This document shows, piece by piece, positions 36,674 to 45,645 of a DNA stretch of 64,000 nt. Within the stretch, counting starts at the first letter, position 1, and each line of letters opens with the position of its first letter. Position numbers and translations under genes: made by a program. Source of the DNA: Pseudomonas sp. WJP1 (GTDB lineage Bacteria; Pseudomonadota; Gammaproteobacteria; Pseudomonadales; Pseudomonadaceae); contig NZ_CP110128.1 in assembly GCF_028471945.1 (NCBI RefSeq), forward strand, positions 1,104,501-1,168,500. The letters run 5' to 3'. The notes under the pieces were generated by a model. That model saw nothing but the letters and a program-made list of their open reading frames with translations. It ran no database searches and was not told the DNA's origin.

Positions 36674-38050
36674 ATGTTTGAAAACTTAACCGACCGTCTC
36701 TCGCAGACGCTGCGCCACGTCACCGGCAAGGCCAAGCTGACCGAAGACAACATCAAAGACACCCTGCGCGAAGTGCGCATGGCGTTGCTCGAAGCCGACG
36801 TCGCCCTGCCGGTGGTCAAGGACTTCGTCAATTCGGTCAAGGAACGCGCTGTCGGCACCGAGGTGTCGCGCAGCCTGACGCCGGGCCAGGCCTTCGTGAA
36901 GATCGTCCAGGCCGAACTCGAAAGCCTGATGGGCGCCGCCAACGAAGACCTGAACCTGAGCGCCGTGCCGCCAGCGGTCATCCTGATGGCCGGTTTGCAG
37001 GGTGCTGGTAAAACCACCACCGCCGGCAAACTGGCGCGCTTCCTTAAAGAGCGCAAGAAAAAGTCGGTCATGGTCGTGTCCGCGGACGTTTACCGTCCAG
37101 CGGCGATCAAGCAGCTGGAAATGCTCGCCGGTGAAGTCGGCGTTACCTTCTTCCCGTCCGACCTGAGCCAGAAGCCGGTCGCGATCGCGCAAGCGGCTAT
37201 TAAGGAAGCGAAACTCAAATTCATCGACGTGGTCATCGTCGATACCGCCGGTCGCCTGCACATCGATGAAGAGATGATGGGCGAGATCAAGGCGCTGCAT
37301 GCCGCGATCAACCCGGTCGAAACATTGTTCGTGGTCGACGCCATGACCGGCCAGGATGCCGCCAACACGGCCAAGGCCTTTGGCGATGCGCTGCCACTGA
37401 CTGGCGTGATCCTGACCAAGGTCGACGGCGACGCCCGCGGCGGTGCTGCCCTGTCGGTACGTGCCATCACCGGCAAGCCGATCAAGTTCATCGGTATGGG
37501 CGAGAAGAGCGAAGCGCTCGACCCGTTCCACCCTGAGCGTATCGCCTCGCGCATCCTCGGCATGGGTGACGTGCTCAGCCTCATCGAGCAGGCGGAAGCG
37601 ACCCTCGACAAGGACAAGGCCGATAAGCTGGCCAAGAAGCTGAAGAAGGGCAAGGGCTTCGACCTCGAAGACTTCCGTGACCAGCTGCAACAGATGAAGA
37701 ACATGGGCGGCCTCGGCGGCCTCATGGACAAGCTGCCGAACATGGGCGGTGTGAACCTGGCGCAGATGGGCAACGCCCAGAGCGCGGCAGAGAAACAGTT
37801 CAAGCAGATGGAAGCCATCATCAACTCCATGACCCCGGCCGAGCGCCGCGACCCTGAGCTGATCAGCGGTTCGCGCAAGCGTCGTATCGCCATGGGCTCC
37901 GGCACCCAGGTGCAGGACATCGGTCGCTTGATCAAGCAGCACAAGCAGATGCAGAAGATGATGAAGAAATTCTCCGCCAAAGGCGGAATGGCCAAGATGA
38001 TGCGCGGCATGGGCGGTATGTTGCCCGGCGGCGGCATGCCAAAAATGTAA
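36674..38050 (+). CDS. ffh: Signal recognition particle protein Ffh
   Basis: 458 residues. An N domain, the GTPase G domain with GLQGAGKTTT and DTAGRL, TKVDGDARGG, and a Met-rich C-terminal M domain (QMKNMGGLGGLMDKLPNM and onward) that binds 4.5S RNA and signal peptides. Ffh targets nascent membrane proteins to FtsY/SecYEG. AAAGGA precedes the start. It is transcribed away from the CcsA-like gene. Confidence 0.98.
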   Translation: MFENLTDRLSQTLRHVTGKAKLTEDNIKDTLREVRMALLEADVALPVVKDFVNSVKERAVGTEVSRSLTPGQAFVKIVQAELESLMGAANEDLNLSAVPPAVILMAGLQGAGKTTTAGKLARFLKERKKKSVMVVSADVYRPAAIKQLEMLAGEVGVTFFPSDLSQKPVAIAQAAIKEAKLKFIDVVIVDTAGRLHIDEEMMGEIKALHAAINPVETLFVVDAMTGQDAANTAKAFGDALPLTGVILTKVDGDARGGAALSVRAITGKPIKFIGMGEKSEALDPFHPERIASRILGMGDVLSLIEQAEATLDKDKADKLAKKLKKGKGFDLEDFRDQLQQMKNMGGLGGLMDKLPNMGGVNLAQMGNAQSAAEKQFKQMEAIINSMTPAERRDPELISGSRKRRIAMGSGTQVQDIGRLIKQHKQMQKMMKKFSAKGGMAKMMRGMGGMLPGGGMPKM

Positions 38051-38055
38051 AGAAT

Positions 38056-38080
38056 TCGCGCAAGGGCTTGCTCTTGCGCA
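38056..38080 (+). terminator. GC-rich hairpin after ffh
   Basis: GCGCAAG pairs with CTTGCGC around GGCTTGCT shortly after the ffh stop. No T-tract follows, so termination may need Rho; a second stem, CCCGC-ACTTG-GCGGG, lies near 38110-38125. Confidence 0.4.
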
Positions 38081-38199
38081 GCCCACACGGACGTGGGATT
38101 CACAGCAAACCCGCACTTGGCGGGAGCTGACTGGCCGTTTTCACCGACGGCTCTATAGCAAATCTGGATGGCAGCCGAAAGGCCGCCGGAAAAAGTCAT

Positions 38200-38227
38200 T
38201 TGCAAAAGTCCGGATATTCCTTAGAAT
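38200..38227 (+). promoter_or_regulatory. Probable promoter of the rpsP operon
   Basis: TTGCAA (38200-38205) and TAGAAT (38222-38227) are 16 bases apart, about 73 bases before the rpsP start, in the 249-base gap after ffh. Confidence 0.6.
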
Positions 38228-38299
38228 ATGCGGCCTTTCGGGCACCTATGCCCGCTGTGCCTTTAGATTTGCAGCACCGACTACAGGAACGATGTTCAC

Positions 38300-38551
38300 A
38301 TGCTAACAATCCGTCTTGCCCTTGGCGGCTCCAAAAAGCGCCCGTTTTACCACCTGACCGTAACCGACTCCCGCAACCCGCGTGACGGTTCCCACAAAGA
38401 ACAGGTTGGTTTCTTCAACCCTGTTGCTCGTGGTCAGGAAGTTCGTCTGTCCGTGAACCAAGAGCGCGTAGCCTACTGGCTGAGCGTTGGTGCACAACCT
38501 TCTGAGCGCGTTGCTCAGTTGTTGAAGGAATCTGCTAAGGCTGCGGCCTGA
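38300..38551 (+). CDS. rpsP: 30S ribosomal protein S16
   Basis: 83 residues, start [20 protein letters not shown], typical S16 length and sequence, ending in an Ala/Lys-rich tail. First gene of the conserved rpsP-rimM-trmD-rplS operon. AGGAACG lies upstream of the ATG. Confidence 0.98.
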   Translation: MLTIRLALGGSKKRPFYHLTVTDSRNPRDGSHKEQVGFFNPVARGQEVRLSVNQERVAYWLSVGAQPSERVAQLLKESAKAAA

Positions 38552-38556
38552 GCAAT

Positions 38557-39093
38557 ATGAACGCGACGCCAGCTGCTGCTGATGATTTGATCGTTATCGG
38601 CAAGATTTACTCGGTTCACGGCGTTCGCGGCGAAGTGAAGGTGTATTCCTTTACTGATCCGATTAAGAACCTGCTGGATTACAAAACCTGGACGCTCAAG
38701 CGTGACGGCAATGTAAAGCAGGTAGAGCTGGTCAGCGGACGCGGGAACGACAAGTTCCTGGTCGCAAAGCTCAAGGGTCTCGATGATCGTGAAGAAGCTC
38801 GTCTTCTGGCCGGTTATGAGATCTGCGTGCCGCGCAACCTGTTCCCTGAACTGACCGACGGCGAGTACTACTGGTACCAGCTGGAAGGTCTCAAGGTCAT
38901 CGACACCCTCGGACAACTGTTCGGGAAGATCGATCACCTGCTGGAGACCGGCTCGAATGATGTAATGGTGGTCAAGCCTTGCGCTGGCAGCCTGGATGAT
39001 CGCGAACGCCTGTTGCCCTATACCGAGCAATGCGTGTTGGCCATCGACCTGGTCGCGGGCGAGATGAAGGTGGATTGGGATGCGGATTTCTAA
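38557..39093 (+). CDS. rimM: Ribosome maturation factor RimM
   Basis: 178 residues. The N-terminal beta-barrel starts at [20 protein letters not shown] and the C-terminal PRC barrel includes [18 protein letters not shown]. RimM binds S19 and helps 30S head assembly. It follows rpsP after 5 bases in the operon. Confidence 0.97.
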   Translation: MNATPAAADDLIVIGKIYSVHGVRGEVKVYSFTDPIKNLLDYKTWTLKRDGNVKQVELVSGRGNDKFLVAKLKGLDDREEARLLAGYEICVPRNLFPELTDGEYYWYQLEGLKVIDTLGQLFGKIDHLLETGSNDVMVVKPCAGSLDDRERLLPYTEQCVLAIDLVAGEMKVDWDADF

Positions 39094-39095
39094 GC

Positions 39096-39848
39096 GTGGC
39101 TAACTTGCGCGTAGAAGTGATCAGTTTGTTTCCCGAGATGTTCTCCGCCATCAGCGAGTACGGCATCACCAGTCGGGCGGTGAAACAGGGGCTGTTGCAG
39201 ATTACCTGTTGGAATCCGCGAGACTACACGACGGATCGACATCACACTGTGGATGATCGCCCTTTTGGCGGTGGTCCGGGCATGGTGATGAAGATCAAGC
39301 CCCTGGAAGATGCTCTGGTTGAGGCCAAGGCAGTCGCCGGGGAGGGAGCGAAGGTGATTTACCTGTCCCCCCAAGGCCGTCAACTGACTCAGTCGGCGGT
39401 ACGCGAGTTGGCGAATCTGGATGCATTGATCCTGATTGCCGGCCGCTATGAAGGCATTGACGAGCGTTTTATTGATGCTCATGTCGATGAAGAGTGGTCG
39501 ATTGGCGACTATGTACTGTCTGGCGGCGAGCTGCCGGCGATGGTCCTGATCGACGCGGTTACACGACTGCTGCCTGGAGCTTTAGGGCATGCGGACTCCG
39601 CCGAGGAAGATTCCTTTACGGATGGTTTGCTGGATTGCCCGCACTACACCCGACCGGAGGTGTATGCGGATCAGCGTGTTCCCGACGTATTGCTAAGTGG
39701 CAATCACGCGCACATCCGGCGTTGGCGTTTAAAGCAGTCCCTTGGTCGGACCTTTGAACGACGCGTCGATCTTCTGGAAAGCCGCTCGCTTTCTGGAGAA
39801 GAGAAGAAGCTGCTCGAGGAATACATCCGCGAGCGGGACGATAGTTAA
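39096..39848 (+). CDS. trmD: tRNA (guanine-N1)-37 methyltransferase
   Basis: 250 residues from GTG 39096 ([20 protein letters not shown]), two bases after rimM; an earlier in-frame start at 39030 lies inside rimM and is rejected. SPOUT fold with trefoil-knot SAM site: [18 protein letters not shown] and the [14 protein letters not shown] loop. It makes m1G37 in tRNAs and prevents +1 frameshifting. Confidence 0.97.
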   Translation: MANLRVEVISLFPEMFSAISEYGITSRAVKQGLLQITCWNPRDYTTDRHHTVDDRPFGGGPGMVMKIKPLEDALVEAKAVAGEGAKVIYLSPQGRQLTQSAVRELANLDALILIAGRYEGIDERFIDAHVDEEWSIGDYVLSGGELPAMVLIDAVTRLLPGALGHADSAEEDSFTDGLLDCPHYTRPEVYADQRVPDVLLSGNHAHIRRWRLKQSLGRTFERRVDLLESRSLSGEEKKLLEEYIRERDDS

Positions 39849-39893
39849 CAACGTATCGATGGTAGATCCGACGATTTACCTTAGGAGCACAGC

Positions 39894-40244
39894 ATGACTA
39901 ACAAAATCATCCTTGCACTCGAAGCAGAGCAGATGACCAAAGAGATCCCTACCTTTGCCCCGGGCGACACCATTGTCGTTCAGGTGAAAGTGAAGGAAGG
40001 CGACCGTTCGCGTCTGCAAGCGTTCGAAGGCGTTGTAATCGCCAAGCGTAACCGCGGCGTAAACAGTGCATTCACCGTGCGTAAGATCTCCAACGGTGTT
40101 GGCGTAGAGCGTACTTTCCAGACCTACTCCCCGCAAATCGACAGCATGGCTGTCAAGCGTCGCGGTGACGTACGTAAAGCCAAGCTGTACTACCTGCGTG
40201 ACCTGTCGGGTAAAGCAGCTCGCATCAAGGAAAAACTGGCTTAA
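39894..40244 (+). CDS. rplS: 50S ribosomal protein L19
   Basis: 116 residues with typical L19 features ([20 protein letters not shown] and [20 protein letters not shown]). Last gene of the rpsP operon; TTAGGAG precedes the ATG and an intrinsic terminator follows 18 bases after the stop. Confidence 0.98.
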
Positions 40245-40262
40245 GTCCAGCTTCCGATGCAG

Positions 40263-40290
40263 AAAAAAGCAGCCTACGGGCTGCTTTTTT
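40263..40290. terminator. Intrinsic terminator after rplS
   Basis: GCAGCC (40269-40274) and GGCTGC (40279-40284) around TACG, with six A's before and six T's after, so it can work in both directions for rplS and the convergent antiporter gene. Confidence 0.92.
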
Positions 40291-40318
40291 GTTGCCTGCG
40301 ATTTACCCAGGATCATTG

Positions 40319-40340
40319 TGGAAGCCAGCCTGCTCGCGAT
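40319..40340. repeat. Single REP half-element
   Basis: GGAAGCCAGCCTGCTCGCGA matches one arm of the REPINs without a partner. It lies between the rplS terminator and the 3' end of the antiporter gene. Confidence 0.55.
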
Positions 40341-40345
40341 TCGAT

Positions 40346-42157
40346 TCATGCAGCGTCGCTGACCTGCGGCTGGATCAACGCCAGCAACGTCCACCCCGCC
40401 GCAGGCTTGACCGCACTGTCCGGCGTCACCACATGCACCCAGCCACTGTCATCACGGGCAAACAGCAGCGTCGCACGTTCGCCATGCAGCGCCTGATAAT
40501 CTTCCCAGCCAAAGCCCTCGGTCAGGTGCGTGCTGTACAACTCAGCCCCCTGATGCAGTTGGTTGGCCAGCTTGAGGTAGGTCAATTCCTCGTTGCCCAG
40601 CAAACGTCCTCGATGCTCATGGCTGGCGCGATGCTTGTCGGTGCGTCGGCTCTCCTGGCCACTGGCCAGTCCAAACAGGCGTTGATGCCCAAAGTCATGC
40701 CGAAAGCGCATCGACGCCAGCGTGTTCAGTTCGCCGGACGGCGACAGCGTCAGCAAATGCCCCAGCCCGACCAGGTCCAGGTGCGCGTCAGCATGCTGCG
40801 ATGCCGGATTGCCGAAGTACGTCGGCAAACCCTCCATGCGCGCCGCCCGAATGTTTTCCCAGCTCGAGTCTGTCAGGAGCACGCGACTGCCCAATTGCTG
40901 CAAGGCCTTGCCCAGGCTTCGCGCCGGACCGTTGGCACCGACGATCAGGAAGCCGCTGGGCGCCGGTTCAGCCACTTTGAGCAAGCGCGCTAGTGGCCGC
41001 GCCGTGGCACTTTGCAGCACCACGGTGCCGATGATCACGGCAAAGGTCAGTGGCACCAGCAGCAAGGCACCCTGGTGGCCGGCCTCATGCAGGCGAATCG
41101 CGAAAATCGCTGACACGGCCGCCGCGACGATCCCCCGGGGGGCTATCCATGACAGCAGCGCCCGTTCGCGCCAGCTCAAATTCGAGCCGGCGGTAGAGAG
41201 CATCACGTTCAAGGGGCGGGCGATGAACTGGATGATCAGCAGCAGAATCAGCACCAGCGGCCCAAGGCCGATCATGGCGTTCAGGTCCAGGCGCGCCGCC
41301 AACAAAATGAACAAGCCCGAAATGAGCAGTACGCTGAGGTTTTCCTTGAAGTGCAGGATGTGCCGTACATCCACGCCCTTCATATTGGCCAGCCACATGC
41401 CCATCAAGGTCACGGCCAGCAGGCCGGACTCGTGCATCACAGCATTGGCGCTGATGAAAATCCCCAGCACCGAGGCCAGCGCGGCCAGGTTGTGCAGGTA
41501 TTCTGGCAGCCACTGACGCCGGATAATCATGCCGAGCACCCAGCCACCGGCTATGCCGAACACGCTGCCACACACAATCACACCGCCGAAGGTCAGCAGG
41601 CTATGGCTCAGGCCTTCACCCGCCGCGCTGGCGATGATGAAGCTGTAGACCACCACGGCGAGCAGGGCGCCAATCGGGTCGATGACAATGCCTTCCCAGC
41701 GCAGGATGTTGGCAATCGAGGCTTTTGGCCGCACCACGCGCAGCATCGGCACGATCACCGTGGGGCCGGTGACCAGCGTGAGGCTGCCGAAGAGAATGGC
41801 GAGCAGCCAGTCAAAATCCAGCAGGTAATGGGTCGCGACCGCGATGACCACCCAAGTCGCGAGCGCGCCGAGGGTGACCAGTCGATGCACCACGCTGCCG
41901 ATCTCACGCCATTCCGACAAATGCAGCGTCAGGCTGCCTTCAAACAGAATCAGCGCCACCGCCAGCGACACCAGCGGCATCAGCAGCGGTCCGAACATCA
42001 CCTGCGGGTCGAGCCATCCGAGGATCGGCCCGACCAGAATCCCGGTCAGCAACAGGAAAAGGATCGCCGGCAATTTCAGGCGCCACGCCAGCCACTGGCA
42101 GCCCAACGCCGCCGCTCCGATGCCGCCAATCGCCAACAGAATTTGCTGTTCGTTCAT
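40346..42157 (-). CDS. CPA-family Na+/H+ (or K+/H+) antiporter with a C-terminal nucleotide-binding-like domain
   Basis: 603 residues. About 12 membrane helices cover the first 390 residues, in the pattern of the NhaP/KefB superfamily; then a Rossmann-like segment GFLIVGANGPARSLGKALQQ similar to the TrkA-N domain of ligand-gated antiporters, and a C-terminal cytoplasmic tail. It exchanges cations for protons across the inner membrane. CAGGAGC lies before the ATG. It is divergent from xerD. Confidence 0.9.
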   Translation of the reverse strand: MNEQQILLAIGGIGAAALGCQWLAWRLKLPAILFLLLTGILVGPILGWLDPQVMFGPLLMPLVSLAVALILFEGSLTLHLSEWREIGSVVHRLVTLGALATWVVIAVATHYLLDFDWLLAILFGSLTLVTGPTVIVPMLRVVRPKASIANILRWEGIVIDPIGALLAVVVYSFIIASAAGEGLSHSLLTFGGVIVCGSVFGIAGGWVLGMIIRRQWLPEYLHNLAALASVLGIFISANAVMHESGLLAVTLMGMWLANMKGVDVRHILHFKENLSVLLISGLFILLAARLDLNAMIGLGPLVLILLLIIQFIARPLNVMLSTAGSNLSWRERALLSWIAPRGIVAAAVSAIFAIRLHEAGHQGALLLVPLTFAVIIGTVVLQSATARPLARLLKVAEPAPSGFLIVGANGPARSLGKALQQLGSRVLLTDSSWENIRAARMEGLPTYFGNPASQHADAHLDLVGLGHLLTLSPSGELNTLASMRFRHDFGHQRLFGLASGQESRRTDKHRASHEHRGRLLGNEELTYLKLANQLHQGAELYSTHLTEGFGWEDYQALHGERATLLFARDDSGWVHVVTPDSAVKPAAGWTLLALIQPQVSDAA

Positions 42158-42262
42158 TGAAGCTCCTGTTCCTTGAAGTAGCCGGCTATGAAAGACTAGC
42201 GGCCATTTTTCCGTTCACCCTTTTTTCGCACGCTGTCCCGGGGCCGCGTGTCTAGAGCGACC

Positions 42263-43159
42263 ATGCCTGCTATCGATCATCCACTGATAGACCAATTCCT
42301 CGACGCGCTGTGGCTGGAAAAAGGCCTTTCCGACAACACCCGCGATGCTTATCGCAGCGACCTGGCCCTGTTCAATGGCTGGCTGCAGGAGAAGGGCCTG
42401 GAATTGGTCAATGCCGGACGTGAATTGATCCTCGATCACCTGGCCTGGCGGCTGGAACAGAACTACAAACCCCGCTCCACGGCGCGATTTCTTTCGGGTG
42501 TGCGCGGCTTTTATCGCTATCTGTTGCGGGAAAAGCTGATCGCCGTCGATCCGACCTTGCGCGTGGACATGCCGCAGTTGGGCAGGCCCTTGCCTAAATC
42601 CCTGTCGGAAGCTGACGTCGAAGCCTTGCTCAAAGCACCGGATTTAAGCGAAGCCATCGGCCAGCGCGACCGGGCCATGCTCGAAGTGCTCTATGCCTGT
42701 GGCCTGCGGGTGACGGAATTGATCAGCCTGTCGCTGGAGCAGGTCAATCTGCGCCAGGGCGTGTTGCGGGTGATGGGCAAGGGGAGCAAGGAGCGGCTGG
42801 TACCGATGGGCGAGGAGGCGATCGTCTGGGTCGAACGCTATCTGCGCGATGGTCGTGGCGAATTGCTCGGCGGGCGGCCCAGCGACGTGTTGTTCCCCAG
42901 CCAGCGCGGCGAGCAGATGACCCGCCAGACGTTCTGGCACCGGATCAAGCACCAGGCCAAGGTCGCGGGGATCGGCAAGTCGCTGTCGCCGCATACCTTG
43001 CGCCATGCCTTTGCCACGCATTTGCTCAACCATGGCGCTGATTTGCGGGTGGTGCAGATGCTGCTCGGCCACAGCGACCTGTCGACCACGCAGATCTACA
43101 CCCACGTCGCCCGGGCGCGATTGCAGGACCTGCACGCCAAACACCACCCCCGCGGCTGA
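42263..43159 (+). CDS. xerD: Site-specific tyrosine recombinase XerD
   Basis: 298 residues from ATG 42263, same length as E. coli XerD. The N-terminal SAM-like DNA-binding domain (about 5-90) is followed by the catalytic domain with Arg in ACGLRVTELI, the HxxR block SPHTLRHAFATHLL, His in LGHSDLSTTQ, and the nucleophile Tyr in IYTHVAR. With XerC it resolves chromosome dimers at dif. It is a core gene, not a phage integrase. Confidence 0.96.
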   Translation: MPAIDHPLIDQFLDALWLEKGLSDNTRDAYRSDLALFNGWLQEKGLELVNAGRELILDHLAWRLEQNYKPRSTARFLSGVRGFYRYLLREKLIAVDPTLRVDMPQLGRPLPKSLSEADVEALLKAPDLSEAIGQRDRAMLEVLYACGLRVTELISLSLEQVNLRQGVLRVMGKGSKERLVPMGEEAIVWVERYLRDGRGELLGGRPSDVLFPSQRGEQMTRQTFWHRIKHQAKVAGIGKSLSPHTLRHAFATHLLNHGADLRVVQMLLGHSDLSTTQIYTHVARARLQDLHAKHHPRG

Positions 43160-43169
43160 CGGGGTTCCT

Positions 43170-43260
43170 CTGTGGGAGCGAGCCTGCTCGCGAAGACGGT
43201 GGCACATCCAACATTGATGTGACAGATAGAAAGCTATCGCGAGCAGGCTCGCTCCCACAA
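43170..43260. repeat. REPIN-like inverted pair
   Basis: CTGTGGGAGCGAGCCTGCTC and GAGCAGGCTCGCTCCCACAA flank about 50 bases between xerD and dsbC. This copy has the GTGGGAG variant of the outer arm. Confidence 0.9.
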
Positions 43261-43416
43261 GGGATGAGTGTCGCCCGAAAATGTCTTGCGACAGGCGCAT
43301 TCGGCCACACGGACCTTATGTGGTAGGCTTTGCCGGTTTGCACGATGGGCGTTTATGACCCGGTGTTTCGGCACGGGCGTTCTGAGCGTCCCATTTGTCC
43401 GCCTTCAGGAGTTCTC

Positions 43417-44148
43417 ATGCGTCTGACCCAGATTTTCGCCGCCGCCGCCATTGCGTTGGTCAGCACCTTTGCCGTCGCCGATGACGCGGCCGATAAAGCC
43501 ATTCGTAAAAGCCTGGAAAACCTCCAGCTCGAAGTACCGGTAGAAAGCATCTCCGCCAGCCCGCTGCCGGGCCTGTATGAAGTCAAGCTCAAGGGCAGCC
43601 GCGTGCTGTACGCCAGCGCCGACGGCCAGTACGTGGTCCAGGGCTACCTGTTCGATCTCAAGGACGGCAAACCGGTCAACCTGACCGAGAAGACCGAACG
43701 CCTGGGCGTCTCCAAACTGGTCAACGCCATCCCTGTCGCGGAAACCGTGGTGTACCCGGCCATTGGTGAAACCAAGTCGCACATCACCGTGTTCACCGAC
43801 ACCACCTGTCCGTATTGCCATAAACTGCACGCCGAAGTGCCTGAGCTGAACAAGCGCGGCATCGAAGTGCGCTACGTCGCGTTTCCGCGCCAGGGCCTGG
43901 GTTCGCCGGGTGACGAGCAACTGCAGGCGGTCTGGTGCTCCAAGGACAAGAAAGCGGCCATGGACAAGATGGTCGACGGCAAGGAAATCAAGGCCGCCAA
44001 GTGCGATAACCCGGTGTCCAAGCAGTTCGCCCTCGGCCAGTCGATCGGCGTGAACGGCACACCGGCCATCGTTTTGGCGGACGGCCAGGTCATTCCGGGC
44101 TACCAGCCGGCGCCACAAGTCGCCAAACTGGCGCTGAGCGCAAAGTAA
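43417..44148 (+). CDS. dsbC: Thiol:disulfide interchange protein DsbC
   Basis: 243 residues from ATG 43417, with AGGAG upstream. A signal peptide (MRLTQIFAAAAIALVSTFAVA) precedes an N-terminal dimerisation domain and a thioredoxin fold with the active site DTTCPYCHKLH and cis-Pro in GVNGTPAIVL. DsbC isomerises wrong disulfides in the periplasm. The xerD-dsbC order is usual in Pseudomonas. Confidence 0.96.
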   Translation: MRLTQIFAAAAIALVSTFAVADDAADKAIRKSLENLQLEVPVESISASPLPGLYEVKLKGSRVLYASADGQYVVQGYLFDLKDGKPVNLTEKTERLGVSKLVNAIPVAETVVYPAIGETKSHITVFTDTTCPYCHKLHAEVPELNKRGIEVRYVAFPRQGLGSPGDEQLQAVWCSKDKKAAMDKMVDGKEIKAAKCDNPVSKQFALGQSIGVNGTPAIVLADGQVIPGYQPAPQVAKLALSAK

Positions 44149-44207
44149 TACGAGTCAGCCTTTGACGAGTGTGGTCCGACGGCAGCTCAGTCGGGCCATC
44201 AATAGTG

Positions 44208-44257
44208 AGCCGCGAGCATGCGGCTGTTTTCACGGCCGGCCTCGAGTCGGCCGTTTT
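44208..44257 (+). terminator. Two tandem terminator-like hairpins before hom
   Basis: AGCCGC (44208-44213) pairs with GCGGCT (44220-44225), followed by GTTTT; then ACGGCCG (44232-44238) pairs with CGGCCGT (44248-44254), followed by further T's. A third stem, CCGAC/GTCGG, lies at 44176-44194. The last hairpin ends 15 bases before the hom start, so a transcript from upstream must pass it; attenuation is possible, or they simply end dsbC. Confidence 0.6.
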
Positions 44258-44271
44258 ATGGGGAGTTCACA

Positions 44272-45576
44272 GTGAAACCGGTCAAAGTAGGCATCTGTGG
44301 GTTAGGGACCGTCGGTGGCGGTACCTTCAACGTACTTCAGCGCAACGCCGAGGAAATTGCTCGTCGTGCCGGGCGTGGAATCGAAGTGGCACAAATTGCC
44401 ATGCGCACGCCAAAGCCTCAGTTCCAAACGACCGGTATTGCGATTACCACCGATGTCTTCGAAGTGGCCACGAACCCTGAGATCGACATCGTCATAGAGC
44501 TGATGGGCGGCTACACCGTTGCCCGCGAGCTGGTACTCAAGGCCATCGAGAATGGCAAGCATGTGGTCACCGCGAACAAGGCGCTTATCGCCGTTCACGG
44601 TAATGAAATTTTCGCCAAGGCGCGCGAGAAGGGCGTGATCGTTGCGTTCGAAGCGGCCGTGGCCGGCGGCATCCCGGTGATCAAGGCGATCCGTGAAGGC
44701 CTGTCCGCCAACCGCATCAACTGGGTGGCCGGCATCATCAACGGCACCGGCAACTTCATTCTCACCGAGATGCGCGAGAAAGGCCGGACCTTCGAAGACG
44801 TGCTGGCCGAAGCGCAAGCCCTGGGCTACGCCGAAGCCGACCCGACCTTCGACGTCGAAGGTATCGATGCGGCGCACAAGCTGACGATCCTGGCGTCGAT
44901 TGCCTTCGGCATCCCGCTGCAGTTCGACAAGGCCTACACCGAAGGGATCACCAAGCTGACCACCGCTGACGTGAACTACGCCGAAGCGCTGGGTTACCGC
45001 ATCAAGCACCTGGGCGTGGCGCGCAGCACCGCGGCCGGTATCGAACTGCGCGTGCACCCGACGCTGATCCCGGCCGATCGCCTGATCGCCAACGTCAACG
45101 GCGTGATGAACGCGGTGATGGTCAACGGCGACGCCGCCGGTTCGACCTTGTTCTACGGTGCGGGTGCCGGCATGGAACCGACTGCTTCGTCGGTGATCGC
45201 CGACCTGGTCGACGTGGTTCGCGCCATGACCTCGGACCCGGAAAACCGCGTACCGCACCTGGCCTTCCAGCCGGATTCGCTGTCGGCGCACCCGATCCTG
45301 CCGATCGAAGCCTGCGAAAGCGCGTACTACCTGCGGATCCAGGCCAAGGATCATCCGGGCGTCCTGGCCCAGGTGGGCAGCATCCTGTCCGAGCGTGGCA
45401 TCAACATCGAGTCGATCATGCAGAAGGAAGCCGAGGAGCACGATGGCCTGGTACCGATGATCCTGCTGACCCACCGTGTGGTGGAGCAGCGTATCAACGA
45501 CGCCATCGCCGCTTTGGAAGCCTTGGCGGGTGTGGTCGGTCCGGTTGTACGGATCCGCGTCGAGCACCTGAACTAA
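44272..45576 (+). CDS. hom: Homoserine dehydrogenase
   Basis: 434 residues from GTG 44272 with GGGGAG upstream; the longer open frame (from 44218) runs through the hairpins. Rossmann motif VGICGLGTVGGGT, catalytic region GIINGTGNFILTEM, and a C-terminal ACT domain (about 350-430, KDHPGVLAQVGSILSERGIN). It reduces aspartate semialdehyde to homoserine; the ACT domain suits threonine feedback. Followed by thrC. Confidence 0.97.
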   Translation: MKPVKVGICGLGTVGGGTFNVLQRNAEEIARRAGRGIEVAQIAMRTPKPQFQTTGIAITTDVFEVATNPEIDIVIELMGGYTVARELVLKAIENGKHVVTANKALIAVHGNEIFAKAREKGVIVAFEAAVAGGIPVIKAIREGLSANRINWVAGIINGTGNFILTEMREKGRTFEDVLAEAQALGYAEADPTFDVEGIDAAHKLTILASIAFGIPLQFDKAYTEGITKLTTADVNYAEALGYRIKHLGVARSTAAGIELRVHPTLIPADRLIANVNGVMNAVMVNGDAAGSTLFYGAGAGMEPTASSVIADLVDVVRAMTSDPENRVPHLAFQPDSLSAHPILPIEACESAYYLRIQAKDHPGVLAQVGSILSERGINIESIMQKEAEEHDGLVPMILLTHRVVEQRINDAIAALEALAGVVGPVVRIRVEHLN

Positions 45577-45590
45577 GTCGTTATCGATTA

Positions 45591-45614
45591 CCGGGCGCCG
45601 TGAGCGGCGCCCGG
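45591..45614 (+). other. Perfect 10-bp stem between hom and thrC
   Basis: CCGGGCGCCG (45591-45600) and CGGCGCCCGG (45605-45614) close over a TGAG tetraloop. No T-tract follows, so it is more likely an RNA processing or stability element than a terminator. Confidence 0.6.
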
Positions 45615-45645
45615 CATTGCGAACACTGTCCCAATGGAGTCAGTC

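Noticed and set aside
42263..43159. Tyrosine recombinase as evidence of an integrated element
   Set aside because: Length, residues and the dsbC neighbour identify chromosomal XerD; no attachment-site duplication or phage genes nearby.
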